Notes: generated by a model from the letters alone, not told the origin. A stretch of DNA of 64,000 nucleotides from Hormiphora californensis (GCA_020137815.1 CM035352.1:1242175-1306174), one strand, 5' to 3'. Positions 35,523-63,207 are shown, counted from the stretch's first letter. Numbers and translations are program-made.

Positions 35523-36723
35523 CACTTGTATATTACGATTTCACTGCTGATAAACTCCGATTAGAACGTCAGAAGAGCGATCTTTCCCACAAGCTTCATG
35601 CTCTACAGGTAATACCTATAGCAGTGCAGCTGGGCCTCCTCCAGGTATTCTGGGCGTCCTGGGATTCTGAAAATCTATTTAGTTTGTTTGTGCTAATAAT
35701 TAATTATTGACCCCCACTTGGCAGAACCGGCTAGAGCAATGTGAAAGGGAGAAGGGACAGGTGGCTGAGGAGAGTGGGTACAAGATAAAACAAGCTTTGT
35801 CATTACTAGACAATGCTAGACAGGTATTGTTAGTCATGGCTCCCTTCTCTTACATTGAATTGTGTCAGGCGACTAGACTCAACTGTAACAATGTTATTAG
35901 ACAAGGGAGCCATGAAAACCATGTTACTGTCACTGTTATTGTTTTCTATTGTTGCAACTTGCACGCATATCGCATCGTGAGTTGTTTATTTTTTCTCTTC
36001 CTCTCGACTTTATATGAAATTGACGTCTTTCCAGTAAAAAGACGGTCCTATTGTTAAACCGGGCCGCAGTTTTAAAGGTCCAGCACAACAATAGATTGCA
36101 TGTTCGTTCTGATATAATTTGTTCCAGAAGTTTCTAGATCAAGTGCTCTTATTGCCGAATTTGGACCGTTTAAGATTCTCAAGCTGATCCCTGTGTATGT
36201 CACACCAGGATACTGCTTTCCACAATTATTTGTCACATAATATCGCTTTTTCTCAGCTCCTTTATATTTTATCTCTCAGCCGCATCTCACCACCCCTTTA
36301 ATATATTCGCATATATTTAGGAGATTGACAAGTTAAGATCGGATAATGATCTGCTGAGAGGAGAAGTTACTAAACTCAAAGAAGAGAACGGCAGATTGAG
36401 AAGTCAACAAACTCCTCTTACTAATCAGCCACTTTCTAACGGTCAGCCTCTTCATAACGGGGACGTCCCTGAACGGTGAGTGTCAAATGGGGCAGTCCTT
36501 CCTGTTTGTTATAAGTGACCCATTTCCCCTGGGCTACACCTTCAGCATTGTATATTATATCTCTCTCTTACTATTTTACTCGGCTATCTAACTCAGCTTC
36601 TATTCTCTCAGGTCTGAACTAGATCCCAGCTCTTCAGAGACACTCAGTGCATTACCAGCCGCTGCACCAGCAACAACACCGCCTCCAACACGAAAAACTA
36701 GCGCCTTAAAAACTTTCCCCTAA
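35523..36723 (+). CDS. Coiled-coil protein, C-terminal exons (5' part not found)
   Basis: Four exons with good borders and matching phases: 35523-35608, 35725-35823, 36321-36475, 36612-36723 (stop TAA). They encode heptad-rich helices (KLRLERQKSDLSHKLHALQ, NRLEQCEREKGQVAEESGYK, EIDKLRSDNDLLRGEVTKLK, EENGRLRSQQTP), then a Gln/Asn/Pro-rich tail ending TSALKTFP. I do not recognise the family; it looks like a cytoplasmic coiled-coil scaffold. The start is missing: upstream sequence is CT-rich and gives no clear exon. It lies upstream of two other plus-strand genes of low-complexity type; whether all belong to one transcript cannot be told. Confidence 0.55.
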
Positions 36724-37629
36724 GACCTCAACATGGGGATACGTCTGATGATAAAAGGATGTCAACTGAATATGGGAATTTTCGCTCAGATTATAAAAAT
36801 TTAAATAGGCTTTCATTTTCCCTTTAATTTAAAATCATTGGATTTTCAAAAACAATGTGCATCTTGAGGGTTTCAAAATTTTAGTGTAGCTGCTCAAGGT
36901 GTATCTGGGAAAAGGGGGGGAAAAAAGAGATGCTATAGAAATGTAGTCAGATTTTGTAGCTTGATTTTCAGCCAAACTAGTAGAGAATTAGAGACGAAGG
37001 AGAGATATGAAAAAAATAGGAATTGAGTTTATTGGCATGGCTCAGCTATATTGTACAGGTCATATAGATCTGTAGTGATCAATAATTGATGCAAACCAAA
37101 TTGTGACACGGATCGTCAGCAGATCTTGAGAGATGAGGGGGAGAGAGAAGAGGGAGAGATGAGGGAGATAGAGAGAGGGAGATAGAGAGAATTCATGTTT
37201 ATTTGACCTCCATCCTTTCTCACTTCCTCAGCCGCCCCATCATGTACGTGATCGGTGATACCATTTTCTATCTTAGTAGGACCAACTCCATTTCTTCCCA
37301 TTCTTGTCAGTTTGGCCCATCATCAAGTTTTACGAATTCCTTAAACGCAAATACCTTGTCGTTGCTGCATTAGTTTTCACTCCAATTAAAGGGGTTTTCT
37401 TTTTTAAGTTTCCCCCCGTCTTTTTCATCCCTCCCTTTTGTAAAGTCATACCAAGCTCCCCGGAGGAGAGAGAGAAAGGGGAAGAGGAAGAGAGAGAGAG
37501 AGAGAAGAAGAGGGAGAGAGAGGGAAGGAGAAAGAGAGAGGAGAAGAGAAAGGAAGGGAAGGGAAAGAGGAGAGAGGAAAGAGGAAAAATGAGAGGAAAA
37601 AGAAAAAGGAGGGAGAGAGAGAAGAAGAG
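36724..37629. other. Gene-free AT- and GA-rich spacer
   Basis: AT-rich 3' flank, then GA-rich low-complexity sequence from about 37130. No gene seen. Confidence 0.4.
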
Positions 37630-38420
37630 AGGGGGGCCCCCCGGGGTTTTTAAAAAAAAAAAGGGAACTTTTTTTTTTTTTTTGGGGGTTTTAAAAAAAT
37701 TTTTTAAAAAAATTTTTTTTTTCCCCCTTTTTTTTCCCCAAAAAAATTTTTTTTAAAAGGAAAAATTTTTTTTTTAAAAAAGGAAAAGAGGGCCCGGGGG
37801 AAGAGGGGGAAAAAAAAGGGGGTTTTTAAAAAAGGGGGTTTTTTGGGGCCCTTTGGGTTGTTTAAAAAAAAAACCAAAGGGACGGGGGGAAAAAGAGGGG
37901 GGGGGAAAAAAAAGGGGAGAAAAAAGGGGAGAAGGGGGGAAAAAGAAAAAAGGGGGGGTTTTCCCCCCCCCCCCCCCCCGGGACGGGAAAAAAAAGGGCC
38001 CAACCCCCCAAGGGGAAAAAAACCCCCCCCCAAAAAAAAATTTTGGGTTCCCAATTTCCCCCCCAAAAAAAAGGGGGGGGGGTTTTGTTTTTTAAAACCC
38101 CCCCCCCCCCGGGGGGGGCCCCCCCCCCAAAAGGAAAAGGGGGAAAAAAAAGGGGGGGAAAAAGAGGGAAAGGAGAGGGAAAAAAAAAGGGGGGGAGAGG
38201 GGGGGGGGGGGGGAGAGAGGGGGGGGGGGAGGGGAAAAAAGGGGGGAGAGAGAGAGGGGGAAAGAAAAGGGGAGAGAGAGAGAGAGAGAGGGGGGGTTTT
38301 TGGGGCCCCCCCCTTTTCCCTTCCTTTTTTCCCCGGGTTCTCTCTATCCTCCCTTTTTTTGGGGTTTTTATAAACCCTTTTTATTTTTTTCCCCCTTTTT
38401 TAAAAAAGGGGAAAAAAGGT
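37630..38420. other. Homopolymer-stutter sequence, probably assembly or base-calling artefact
   Basis: Almost every base occurs in runs of 3 to 20, with blocks of A, T, G and C alternating; this is unlike the rest of the window. It reads as if a poor-quality read had its runs stretched. Flanks at 37450-37630 and 38420-38640 grade into normal sequence. Open frames in it should be ignored. Confidence 0.75.
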
Positions 38421-38888
38421 GAGATATGAACCGGAAATGGCTTCCATATTTTCACCCATTTTAGATATTTTTACATTAAAAACCCGGGTTTTTAGAAAAA
38501 ATAAAATCTAGCTCCCTAAATGGAAAACCAGGAATATTTAGGCCTTTTTACTTTTTCACCCGAAAGGGGGCAAGACGTACCCATTTAATTTACAAAAAAT
38601 TTGGGCCCCTAAATCTACATAAAAACGTACAGAAGGGAAATTATTATAACCGGAATCGATAATATGTTTCATTTATTCAAAATATCCAGTCCTCTGTGAC
38701 GCATGTTCAATGAACATTGTTCATACATGATAATTGCAAAATCGTGACTTCATTTTCGGCAGAAGCTTGCGTACATATGTCCCGGCTTTTCTAGTCGGGC
38801 TATTTTTATTTAATTTTTTCATATAATCTCTCCTCTTAGAGGGGCAAGGTGGTAGTGTAATTTTAGCTTGCGACGACGCCACAAACTC

Positions 38889-39119
38889 TCAGCTTCTTAC
38901 CGTTTTGTTTCCAATTAATTTCGGTGTCAGTTTTAGCAATTCAATCTCTCTGAGATGTCCTAAAATGTGCCGTTTTTTTCTTGATCTCACGACAATATAT
39001 TGCAAATTAGGATGTCTTTTGTCACTTCCGGCTGTTTTCTTGATGATATCATAATTATAAACTTCTCGAGCCACTTTTTCTCTCTTTTTTCTCACTATAT
39101 TCCGTTGTAATATACGCAT
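38889..39119 (-). other. Hypothetical open frame, 76 codons
   Basis: Basic open frame (MRILQRNIVRKKREKVAR...; later NLQYIVVRSRKKRHILGHLR). No recognised family, and no splice or promoter support. Could be chance in AT-rich DNA. Confidence 0.2.
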
Positions 39120-39331
39120 TTTCTCTGATCTGACTCTCGTGTGGTTTCAATTAACACTGCAGTTGATATTTCTCTCTCTCTTCCATTCAACTTCTCCCTG
39201 TTCTACGTGCCTCTCCGTGCTTGTGGCCTACTTGACCCTTCACTATCCAGTCATTTTGTGTCTACTGTACATTTCTCTAATCTCTCTCTCTTTCTCTATT
39301 TTTTTCTATGTCTCCCTATAATAGGTCTCTC

Positions 39332-39335
<4 letters not shown>

Positions 39336-39417
<82 letters not shown>

Positions 39418-39418
39418 C
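39336..39418 (+). repeat. (CT)n microsatellite
   Basis: Nearly pure CT run. Confidence 0.95.
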
Positions 39419-39419
39419 T

Positions 39420-40260
39420 AGCAGCCTGTAAACTACATTTAATCATTATAACAGTCGATATATTTTTCAAGCCACCCAGTACATATTATCACTGATGTAA
39501 TCAGTTTCTCTATTTGAAAAAAAGTTTTTAATTTATTAGTATTATCCGTGGTTTCCTTGTTAATACTATTTTTATTTCCTTTTTTGTTCATGGATTTGTA
39601 TTTTGAGTTCCCGATTATTTAGTAAACTGTTTCAAAGGCTCAGTGTTATCACATTTTAGTACAGCCCCTGATATTCCTTGATAATGGCGGATGGTAATTA
39701 AGTGTGTAAAGCATGATATGTGAGCCCTGGGTTTTCAAGCACGATAAATGCCAATTGCGATGTTTGGTTTAGGATTTTACAGCATGCAATCAGTCCAATC
39801 ACAGATATAGCTGCAATAGTGGAGAGGCCTGAGGCATGGGCCATGACCTCCCCTCTTCCATTTTCTGCCCATTATATCAGGATATGTCCCATAGAATATC
39901 TCGTTAGCCGAACTTTTCTATCCAGCTTCCTGATATTGCCAATTACATTATCATATCCACAGCATATAGAAGCTAACCGAGTCTATTACACACCTCTCCG
40001 CTTGTAATGCTGTTAGTAGCATTCTGGTTTGTTCTGGCTGTGTTCCGTTGAGCCGTCGTATAACTTAGTGTGAGTTTAGATGTCCTTATTATAGCTCTGA
40101 AGGGAATCAGAAAGTAACGGAAAAGTATAAAAAATAGTTAACATATTATGACACATATGTTGCTAAAACCGTGTGTATTCAGAGTGCCCAACAATAATCT
40201 AACACCATGCTGCATCACACATTGTTTAATTCATTGTTTAATTCCTGTTCAACATTGCAG
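39420..40260. other. No supported gene
   Basis: AT-rich stretch with no convincing exon. It lies just upstream of the first recognised exon of the proline-rich gene, so it is intron or 5' flank. Confidence 0.3.
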
Positions 40261-42556
40261 TACAGTTACGGAGGAGGAATCAGGACCAAGAAGAGAAGCC
40301 TATGAGTATGGCGGAGAGGATGAGTATGTTTGAAGGTGCCAAGTCGAATGGAGGTGGTGGTGGAGGTGGTGATGGGGCCAGGAAATCGTGGAGATCAGCC
40401 GCACCACCCATGGTAATTTGTGATTATTGATGTTGTACGTTTCTTGAGGACCTGGGTTTAGAAGTTCAGGCAAGAGTTTCAAAATCCGAGGCAGTTATAT
40501 ACCCTGATTAGTAGGGAGTTGATTTGTTGCCCTAGATTCTCAATTCTGTAATCTGTTTACTGTTTAGAAAACTGCAAACATGCGTACCAGTTTTGTGTGT
40601 GTGTGTGCTAATATAAAGAGATAGAGCTGTCAGCATACAATTAACAGTTCCAATTCTGAGTCAAAAATCCGGCCCTTGAGTGCAGCACACACAGAAGATA
40701 CTGAATTTTAGTGTAAATTCCTCCTTTGTAGAGAGGGAGAGAGAGAGAGAGAAAATTTTAAATTCGTCTGTACCAAGAGTTGCCTTGAGTAGGGAGAAGT
40801 GCGAAACTAGACAAGTTAAAATGTTCATGTCGTCCAACAGCTCACACTTCTCTAGGTAAAACTAAGCAACGATGATGAGGGTGACAAGAACGAAGGGGAG
40901 AAGCAATCCTTCAGGAAAACTGTTCCACCCAACATGTATTCTCAACAGCAGATCTCGTCAGCCGGGGCTCCCACTACAAACGGCAATAAGAGCACCTACA
41001 GCGGTATTTCCAAACTGAAGACTGCTGTTAGTGGAATGACAGCTGCTATGGAAACGGAGCGATCACATCGAGGACTGTAAGTACCCTTTTTAGATATCAG
41101 ATCTTTTGTTAGACAACCAAATTTCTATTTATTATGGGGGATATTGTACTCTGAGAGGTCTAGGTGATCAGTTATATTTCCATCGCCTGGCGGTTCCATC
41201 GCTCCGTGCCATATGTTACGAGCCCTATTAGGTCATATGAAACTGGTGTAGAACATAGGCCACACACATATAATTATAGAGAGATAGGTACCAGTGTCAT
41301 TATGTGCGGTTATGTTAAATTCCGCTGTTTCTGCCAAGTATAGCAGTATTTACCAGTATAGTACCGCGAGAGAGAGACTGAGGGGTGAGGAAGAGAGAGA
41401 TAAAGAGTGAGAGAGACTGAGAAACGAAGAGAGAGAGAATCTATCCATTAAAAAGAGACGCATTGATGCTATTCTTGGAAAGACAGACAAAGTTAATTGA
41501 CATATTTACTGGTATAAATTCAGTCATTTTCTAAAAAATTGAAACATGGTACATAATATGTGGAAAGACGTTGCCTTGTTCGACTCTATCTCACCGCACC
41601 CCGGTTAGAAGGGTTAGAACATAGAACCAGAACTGAGAACCACACCTCTCTTTCCTAGCATTGACCCGGGCCAGTGGACCCTCTCTGTGCTGGACATGCC
41701 AGGCAATGACATTGGTCAGCTAGCGGATACTCTCCGGCCCTTACCCAGACCCCACTCACGACCACCCAAAACAGACACAATACACCTCCCATCACGGCCT
41801 GACTCAAGGTGCCATTCCCGCTCTGATTCACGGTGTCAGTCCCGCTCTGATTCACGGTGTCAGTCTAGAGGTGCAGATTTGTTGCATCCCCCATCCAGGG
41901 AAACACGACCACCATCACCCTACGAAACATATCACTCCACGTCTGGTCCAACCCGGGTGATACCACCACGAACGATAACACCACTGAGCACCAGCCGACT
42001 CACCTACAGCCCCTCCTCACCTCCCCTGGGGGATCTAATCTACATCCCCAGCAGGACACCATCACCTCAACACCGTGTAGCAGATCAATCACCCTGCCCC
42101 TCCCCTTGGCCCAATGAAGAGAGGTCCCAGGAGCTCGGGAAACCATCATCCTATCTCTTTGCAAACACTCCCACCCCTGATATATTCGAGATACCGCCCA
42201 CACCAGAGAAAACTCCCTCTCCCACGATTTACAGGAAGACTCGACCACCGGGACGAAGATCTCCTGCGAAGTACCGGCTGTTGGCAGATCGGTCCCCTCT
42301 TCAGGATATGACATACCAGGGTAACCATGGTAACCAAGGCAACCATGGCAACCAGGATAACCATGGTAACCATGGTAACCATCAGACTGGTATAAAGAGG
42401 GCCGGAGAGGACGTTAGAGAAGAGTGGATGCCCCGGCAGGTACCGACCCCTTGTGCGGATGAGCAATGGACTGAGTTTGATAGTGATGGTGAGGGTTTCA
42501 GGACAGCAATGACCACTCCTGAAGAGGGTGCTTGGTGGGGTCCGGGATCCTTGTAG
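40261..42556 (+). CDS. Ser/Pro-rich protein of unknown function (5' end not found)
   Basis: Three exons join in phase: 40261-40412, 40856-41076, 41659-42556 (stop TAG). The first encodes EEKPMSMAERMSMFEGAKS and a Gly run; the second SFRKTVPPNMYSQQ and ISKLKTAVSGMTAAMETE; the third IDPGQWTLSVLDMPGNDIGQ, repeated RSDSRCQS, many Pro-Ser-Pro motifs and a GNHGNQ repeat made from GGTAACCAT units. The MSMAERMSMFEG segment recalls short motifs of actin-associated proteins, but this is weak. The protein is mostly disordered. A 32-bp direct repeat (AGAGGGTGCTTGGTGGGG...) covers the stop region, 42524-42600. The next gene begins 440 bp downstream; they might be one locus. Confidence 0.5.
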
Positions 42557-42826
42557 AGGGTGCTTGGTGGGGCCTGGGATCCTTGTAGAGGGTGCCTGGC
42601 AACAATATGTATTTATTCAGTCACACATACAGTCTTACATTCACACAAACTCACACAGCTACACACACTCACACACTCACACAAACTCACACACAAACTC
42701 ATGGACATGCAGTGCTATTTAGACATGATATATCTTTGGTAGTCGGTTTAAGCAATTCCATAGTAACCGAGCTAGTACTGTACAAAGAGAGCTGAACGTT
42801 CAGCCTTTAATGATGTAATTATAGCT

Positions 42827-42828
<2 letters not shown>

Positions 42829-42916
<88 letters not shown>
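42829..42916 (+). repeat. (CT)n microsatellite
   Basis: CT run with TATC interruptions, just upstream of the membrane/CH-domain gene. Confidence 0.95.
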
Positions 42917-42919
<3 letters not shown>

Positions 42920-42995
42920 TTGCTTTATTGTACCCCCTTTACATCGCACTTCCTTGTTTCTCTGTCCTAGTCCTCCTCGTATAAGTATAGTGTAG

Positions 42996-45900
42996 ATGGA
43001 TTGGCAAGGATTGCTCTGCCTTGTTCTTGCAGCATTGATTACCATCATGACCTTTGCCGAAAGGTATTGGAACGCCAGACGACGGGGCGGTGGAGGTGGA
43101 GGTGATAAGATAGACGAGTTATTGGTGCAGAATTTGGAGACATTTGACCAGACATCCCGTCACAACTCACAACAACACACAACCACTAATCATGATCAAG
43201 TAATGAGAGATGAGTTCGCTGTGGAATCTGAGAGGATATTGGACAATGTGGGTAGAATGTTCGATCAACAACTCAAACAATCAGAGGATTTATTTGCTGC
43301 TCGATCGAAAGATATTTGTACTGCACTTGATAGGATTGATTCTCTCAACATTAAAGATGAAAACAAGGAGTTTTTAGCGCAGGAGATTGTCAATCGTGAT
43401 CACTATGAGAACCCTCTGGAGCCCAAAAAGTATTCGTGTCAGCCGAATAAGCTGGATATAAACACTGAAAAACACTCGGCACTCAGGGGTCTAATGAAGA
43501 AACGGCACGAGTTTTCTAAAGCAACGCCAGCCATTACGAACCAAAGCGAACACAGACCAACTCGATTCTTCCCGAAAAAGAACATCCCTCCCCGGGATGT
43601 TGTGAAGGGTGAGACTGTTGACCGTTACGCCACCTTTAAACGGGGTTCTATGTCTCCCCAGGAGAAGATAATGGCTAATATTAGGAACCTCAGGGAGGGT
43701 GGGGGGTGATAGGGGTGATGAGGACAACACCTTGGTCCTTCCCTCCCAAGCTAAACTAGCCATGTATGCCCCAGAGGAGAGGGAGGAGCCACTAAATCGT
43801 CCCCGGGGCATCTTCACCCCGAAACTCCTCCGCAACCCTGTTAAGGAGGCACCGAGGCCCATGTTGCTACAGGAAAACAGCAAACCAGCTCCTTTCACCT
43901 ACATGAACCCTGGGGCACCATTAGCAGAACTGGGGGATATCAAGGCTCACAAAAAGCTGGCTAGTATCTCCGAGAAAACGGCCCAAAAAGAACCAAAGAT
44001 GCAGAGAGGCTCAGTGAAGGACTTGGCAGCACTGTTTAGTAACAGCGCTAGTAGTTCCCCGAGTGAGGGTGACAGAGTGAGGTATGAGGCTGTGAGGCAC
44101 ACCCTGGATCTCAACAGATCGGATCTGACCTGCACAACCCGGTATACAGACAACACTGACAGGGATATAGACACCTCTATTATGGATGATACCGCTGATG
44201 GGGATATGTTAAATGGAGGGTTCCGATCCCCACCTCCACCCTCCACCCTTCTCAGCCACCACCACACTGTAATTCACAGCGAGGATGAAGAAGAGGAATG
44301 TGATTCTTCTAGTGCTAGTCTTTCCCGGGCTGTATCCCCAGTCAGAAAGACTAGCAGAATGAAATTGTACAAGTCCAGCAAACGTAGTGCTGGGAAACCT
44401 TTTAACAGTAGACCTAGTGAGTATCTGGCGCAGCAGCAAGAGGAGGAGGAGGAATCAGAGGCTATGACAGGAGCTTACAGGAAAGATCAGGGCTCAACAC
44501 CAAGAAAAGAAGATATATCCCCTGTACGGAGAGATATATCGCCTGTTAGGAGAGTCCTATCACCTGTTAAACAAACTAGAGATTCCTGGCAACCTAGGAA
44601 CCAGGATAATTCACCAGGTAGAGAAGATTGTTCATTACCTAGAACCCAACAAAGAAAGGATGTGTCACCGGTGAGAACAGTACTACGAGATAGATCTCCC
44701 TTGAAAAACCAGACAAGACAGATCTCTCCCCCTCGACAGCAGCACCGCTCATCACTAGGCAACAAGGAACTCTCGTCACTAGGCAACAAGGAACTCTCGT
44801 CACTAGGCAACAAGGAACTCTCGTCACTAGGCAACAAGGAACTCTCGTCACTAGGCAACAAGGAACTCTCGTCACTAGGCAACAAGGAACTCTCATCACT
44901 AGGCAACAAGGAACTCTCGTCACTAGGCAACAAGGAACTCTCATCACCACCCCGGTATTTGAAGGATCAGGGTGAGCCTAATCTCAGCTCTCCACCCCGT
45001 TATAAGGGGACCCAGAACTCTCATCCACGGTACGGTGACTCAGAGATCAAGGATGATATATCTCAGGATCAGGAACTCAGGGCAAGTTCCAGTACGTCTC
45101 TCAAAGAGAATGACAACTCTCAGCTACCTCTCAGTATTACCGAGTATCAGAAACTGTTTACAGAGAAACAGAAACAGAAACAGGGACAGGATAAACCGGT
45201 TGTTCGGAGGTTTGGTACGGCTCGGTCACAGTTTCACACCTCCACCACCACACCATCATCCAATGACACCTCGGGGTCTGGTCAAATGTACATCCCTGGC
45301 GAATAGAGGGTGAGCAGCTATTATACTGCTACACTGCTACACTGCTACACTGCTACACTGCTATATGATGATTACTGATACTATGAAATGGCATAAAAGG
45401 CTCAGTGTACATTACAGCTCAGCTACTGCTACTTATTTAGCTACCCGCCTTATTTCAGTTACACAGCTCATTTTCTACAAAACTATAATTGGCTACAGCT
45501 TTCTCTCCTTGAACTTCAACATTTCTTCACGTAGCCCATAATACACCCATATAACTAACTATATTACCTCTATTTCTAATCTATATCCCCTCATTTCAGG
45601 GCCCCAAAACCGCCTGGTGGTGGCGCCTTTGTAGGGTTGGTCAACCAGATAGCCCCCAAGAACCCAGTGGGAAGGGCCAAGTCTGCACCCGCTAAAAATA
45701 GTGCTGCCTCCAAGAAAGCCGCCCTACTTCACTGGTGCCAGCGTATGGTCAGCGATAAAGAGGTAACTGTTATTGAGCATTAGACTCTTCGAATGATACA
45801 TCTTGGTCTATAATATTATGGGCCTGCTTATAAATATTTTCTGTATCTGTTGTCGCTGAGGGAGGTGGACACTGGGAGGTGGACACTGGGAGGTGTGCTG

Positions 45901-47494
45901 AGAAGTGAGTTGGGAGGGTCTGACTAGACAGATGGGTGTGCTGACAGCTCTACTCAGATGTGTTAGAAAACACTTGTCTGGGCTTAATTCCTGCATCCCT
46001 TCACACTATATTTCCCTTCTTGTTTATCCCTTGTTCAGGATTCCCTTGTCCAGGATTCGAGTATCCTCTCTCCCAAATGGGTTTAACCCTTTGGAGACGA
46101 TTGGGTCACAGGTGACCCAATACTTTGAACCCATTTAGCGTCTTTCTAGACCACGTTTGAAAGTTTTAAATTGTTTCCAGGGTTGAAACATACATTTTTC
46201 TACCATTTTGAGGTCGTTTTGAGCCTCTGAAGTCGTCGACTTCGGAAAACAGGGCTAAAACAGTGCATTTGGTAGGCAAAATGGGTAGTTTAATGGCCAT
46301 ATCTCAAAATTGGTACGAGTATGCTTAAAATGGACTTGGAAAATGCAAGAAAAGTGTACATTTTACTCCGGGGTAAAGTTTCAGGGTGATATTGCAAATT
46401 TTGTGCCTCTCAGAGGCCTTCAAAGTGCTGGGTCACCTGTGACCCAATCGTCCCCTAACGCTAAAACAGAAATTTGCATTTTACGAGCATTTCTAAAGGA
46501 ATGGCCGCCGATAAAAGTCCAAAACGGCATTTTTTAAACAGGTGCTAGCGACTAACCGACTCCATCATTGTTATATCAACATCCAAGGGAGTCGATAAAA
46601 ATTTTTTTGAGATCCGTGCTCCTTCAGAAAATTTTTCATCTCGGCCAATTTTGAAATTCTAAAATCGGCTACAGATGAGATAGAGAGGTCCATAGGGTGT
46701 GCAAAATGTGCAGAACGGCCGGGTTTATATAAGTGTTATGAAGAAACATAGGGCCTAAAATGAACGGTTTTCGAGTTATGGGGCAAAATAGCTGCGAAAT
46801 CTCAATTCCTGTTTTAGCGTTAGGGGACGATTGGGTCACAGGTGACCCAATAGAAATACAGGTGGTAGAACCAAAATTCCTTTTCCTACGTTTAAGTAGG
46901 TTCAAAGTAAGTGTCTCCAGAAAGTTTTAGAGAATTCTGTCGACAGGGGGCTTATCGTCCCCAAAGGGTTAAACAAAACAAGGTGATTCCCCTGGCTAAT
47001 ATATCTCTATTTCAGAATGTTAGCATAACGAACTTCAGCTCAAGCTGGAACGATGGCATGGCATTCTGTGCACTGTTTCACCACTTCGTACCCAACCAGA
47101 TCCCATTCAGTACTCTTGATCCTAAAAACAGGGTATGTCTACTAAAAATGTACTATCGTTATCAATACAATCACAATGTCATTTGACAGCTCTCAATTAC
47201 CCCCCTTGAATTTTAACATTCTCAAGCAAGTCCAATTTATCCCGATTATTCCGGTAAGCGGTAAAGGTTGACCGTCTCCTGAGAATTTTAATTTCATTCC
47301 AGGAGTACAATTTCCGGCTTGCATTTACCGAGGGTGAGAAGGCTGGTGTAACGGCCCTCCTCGACGTTGAGGACATGGTCGAGATGAAGAATCCCTGCTG
47401 GATGAGCGTGATGACGTACGTGTCCCTGATTTACAATCACTTTAATGGCATTCGAGTCGGAGGACCTCGACTCCCTGAAATGCCCTCCGAGTGA
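42996..47494 (+). CDS. Membrane-anchored CH-domain protein, cytospin/smoothelin-like CH
   Basis: The start ATG 42996 opens a hydrophobic anchor ([18 protein letters not shown]) followed by RRR, predicting a cytoplasmic body. A long exon (42996-45309) encodes a charged, disordered region with SPVR/SPVK motifs and eight SSLGNKEL repeats. It is open in one frame to 43707 and then in the +1 frame after a six-G run; a further +1 step at TAG 45304 would join the strong donor AGG|GTGAGC to the next exon. CH-domain exons follow: 45600-45762 ([14 protein letters not shown]), 47016-47132 ([20 protein letters not shown]), 47303-47494 ([31 protein letters not shown]). The CH domain is of the single C-terminal type in SPECC1L/cytospin and smoothelin, which bind actin and microtubules. 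The N-terminal anchor is unusual for that family. Confidence 0.78.
44749..44940 (+). repeat. 24-bp coding repeat (SSLGNKEL), eight units
   Basis: Near-identical TCGTCACTAGGCAACAAGGA-ACTC units in frame within the CH-domain gene; the only changes are silent G/A at one site. Confidence 0.95.
46087..46968. mobile_element. piggyBac-like MITE with TTAA ends
   Basis: TTAA at 46083-46086 and 46969-46972 flank CCCTTTGGAGACGAT and its near-complement ATCGTCCCCAAAGGG. Inside are three copies (46100-46121, 46427-46448 inverted, 46830-46851) of a hairpin ATTGGGTCAC-AG-GTGACCCAAT, followed in the last two by sequence reading TCGTCCCCTAACGCTAAAAC or its complement. No transposase. It sits in an intron splitting the CH domain. 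Confidence 0.85.
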
Positions 47495-48597
47495 TGCGTG
47501 TTGCGGCTAATGATGAGTGTGTGTGACGAGAACTATTGAGTGAGAGTGAGAGTAGATATTGATTCAGATACTGTCAAAATATGACCCGATTTCTGGGCGT
47601 TAATAGATGCTGTCATGTTGTGCATCAAGAGATTTCTTAAAGTATAGCTACAAAAATTGTGAATATGTAATTTATTAAATAAGTTTTAGACTTATTCAAT
47701 AATAAGTTTGGCATGTGCATCAAATTTATTATTTATTTGCTGCATCTCATGCTTTTACAGCTGCTGTAGCTTAGCAAGCGTCAAACTCAAGAATTATATT
47801 AGTTCCCTGGTCCTACAAAAATGATATTAACTTGTAAATTGAGTTAATTGAAAGAGCTATTTGTAAATTGTTGACTGAAGTTTTCTAAGGTGAAACCGAT
47901 GTGTTTGATTTATTTTATTTAATTGTTTACACACAGCTGTCACACGCTTTTTAGCTCCAAATTTTGACGTTTTTGGTCATACCCCTATTTCTTGACCAAA
48001 TCGTGTTATGTTTTAAATCTTAAAAACGTCAAAATTTGACGCTAAAAAGTGTGTGAACTTTCCAGCGCTGAAATTAGCTGCGCGCAAATATTTCTCGCGC
48101 AACAAAAACGAATCGACCGCGGCCGCGCCGCGCTGTAGAAAACAAATTTTGCGGAATAAAATCCGATCCAAAAATCTTTGGAATTTTGGAACTTCTTTTT
48201 CGCAAAGTCGTTTTCCGAGTTTAAGGAATACTGTTTCAAAGTTGTTGACTGTTGCTGAGTAACCTTAGCAGTCAAACAAATTAAGAATTGATACACCATC
48301 ATCCTATTGGTCTGATCCTAGAATTTAGCAGTTATCAGAACAATGCGACTTGCGAGCGGCTAAGGCCTAACCGTCTGGCGTCTGGCGCTCACTATCCGCT
48401 CACTATCCCGGAGTCCGGACAGTAATCATCAGACAGTAGACGCTAGATAGTAAAAAGTCACAAATGAATCTTGAATCGTTTCAGTTCACAAATCTTGATC
48501 TTAGTCAGACATGATTTGTCGTCCGATTGCTCGATATTTGCTTTTTTTGCTAATTCTCACACATGACTTATAGTTGTTTATAGTAGTCTGATGGATC
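47495..48597. other. Spacer between CH-domain gene and PITPNM
   Basis: AT-rich 3' flank, then a foldback (47945-48056) and a CpG-rich stretch (48060-48180) with CGCGCG and GCGGCCGCG motifs resembling 50820-50960 and 55960-56120. No gene seen; the PITPNM promoter should lie near its right end. Confidence 0.45.
47945..48056. repeat. Foldback, ~34-bp arms
   Basis: ACACGCTTTTTAGC...AAATTTTGACGTTTTT and its near-complement AAAAACGTCAAAATTTGACG...AAAAAGTGTGTG bracket about 45 bp. Confidence 0.75.

Positions 48598-63207
<14,610 letters not shown>

Noticed and set aside
37304-38429. Lys/Gly/Pro/Phe-rich frames on both strands
   Set aside because: The sequence appears artefactual (stretched homopolymers).
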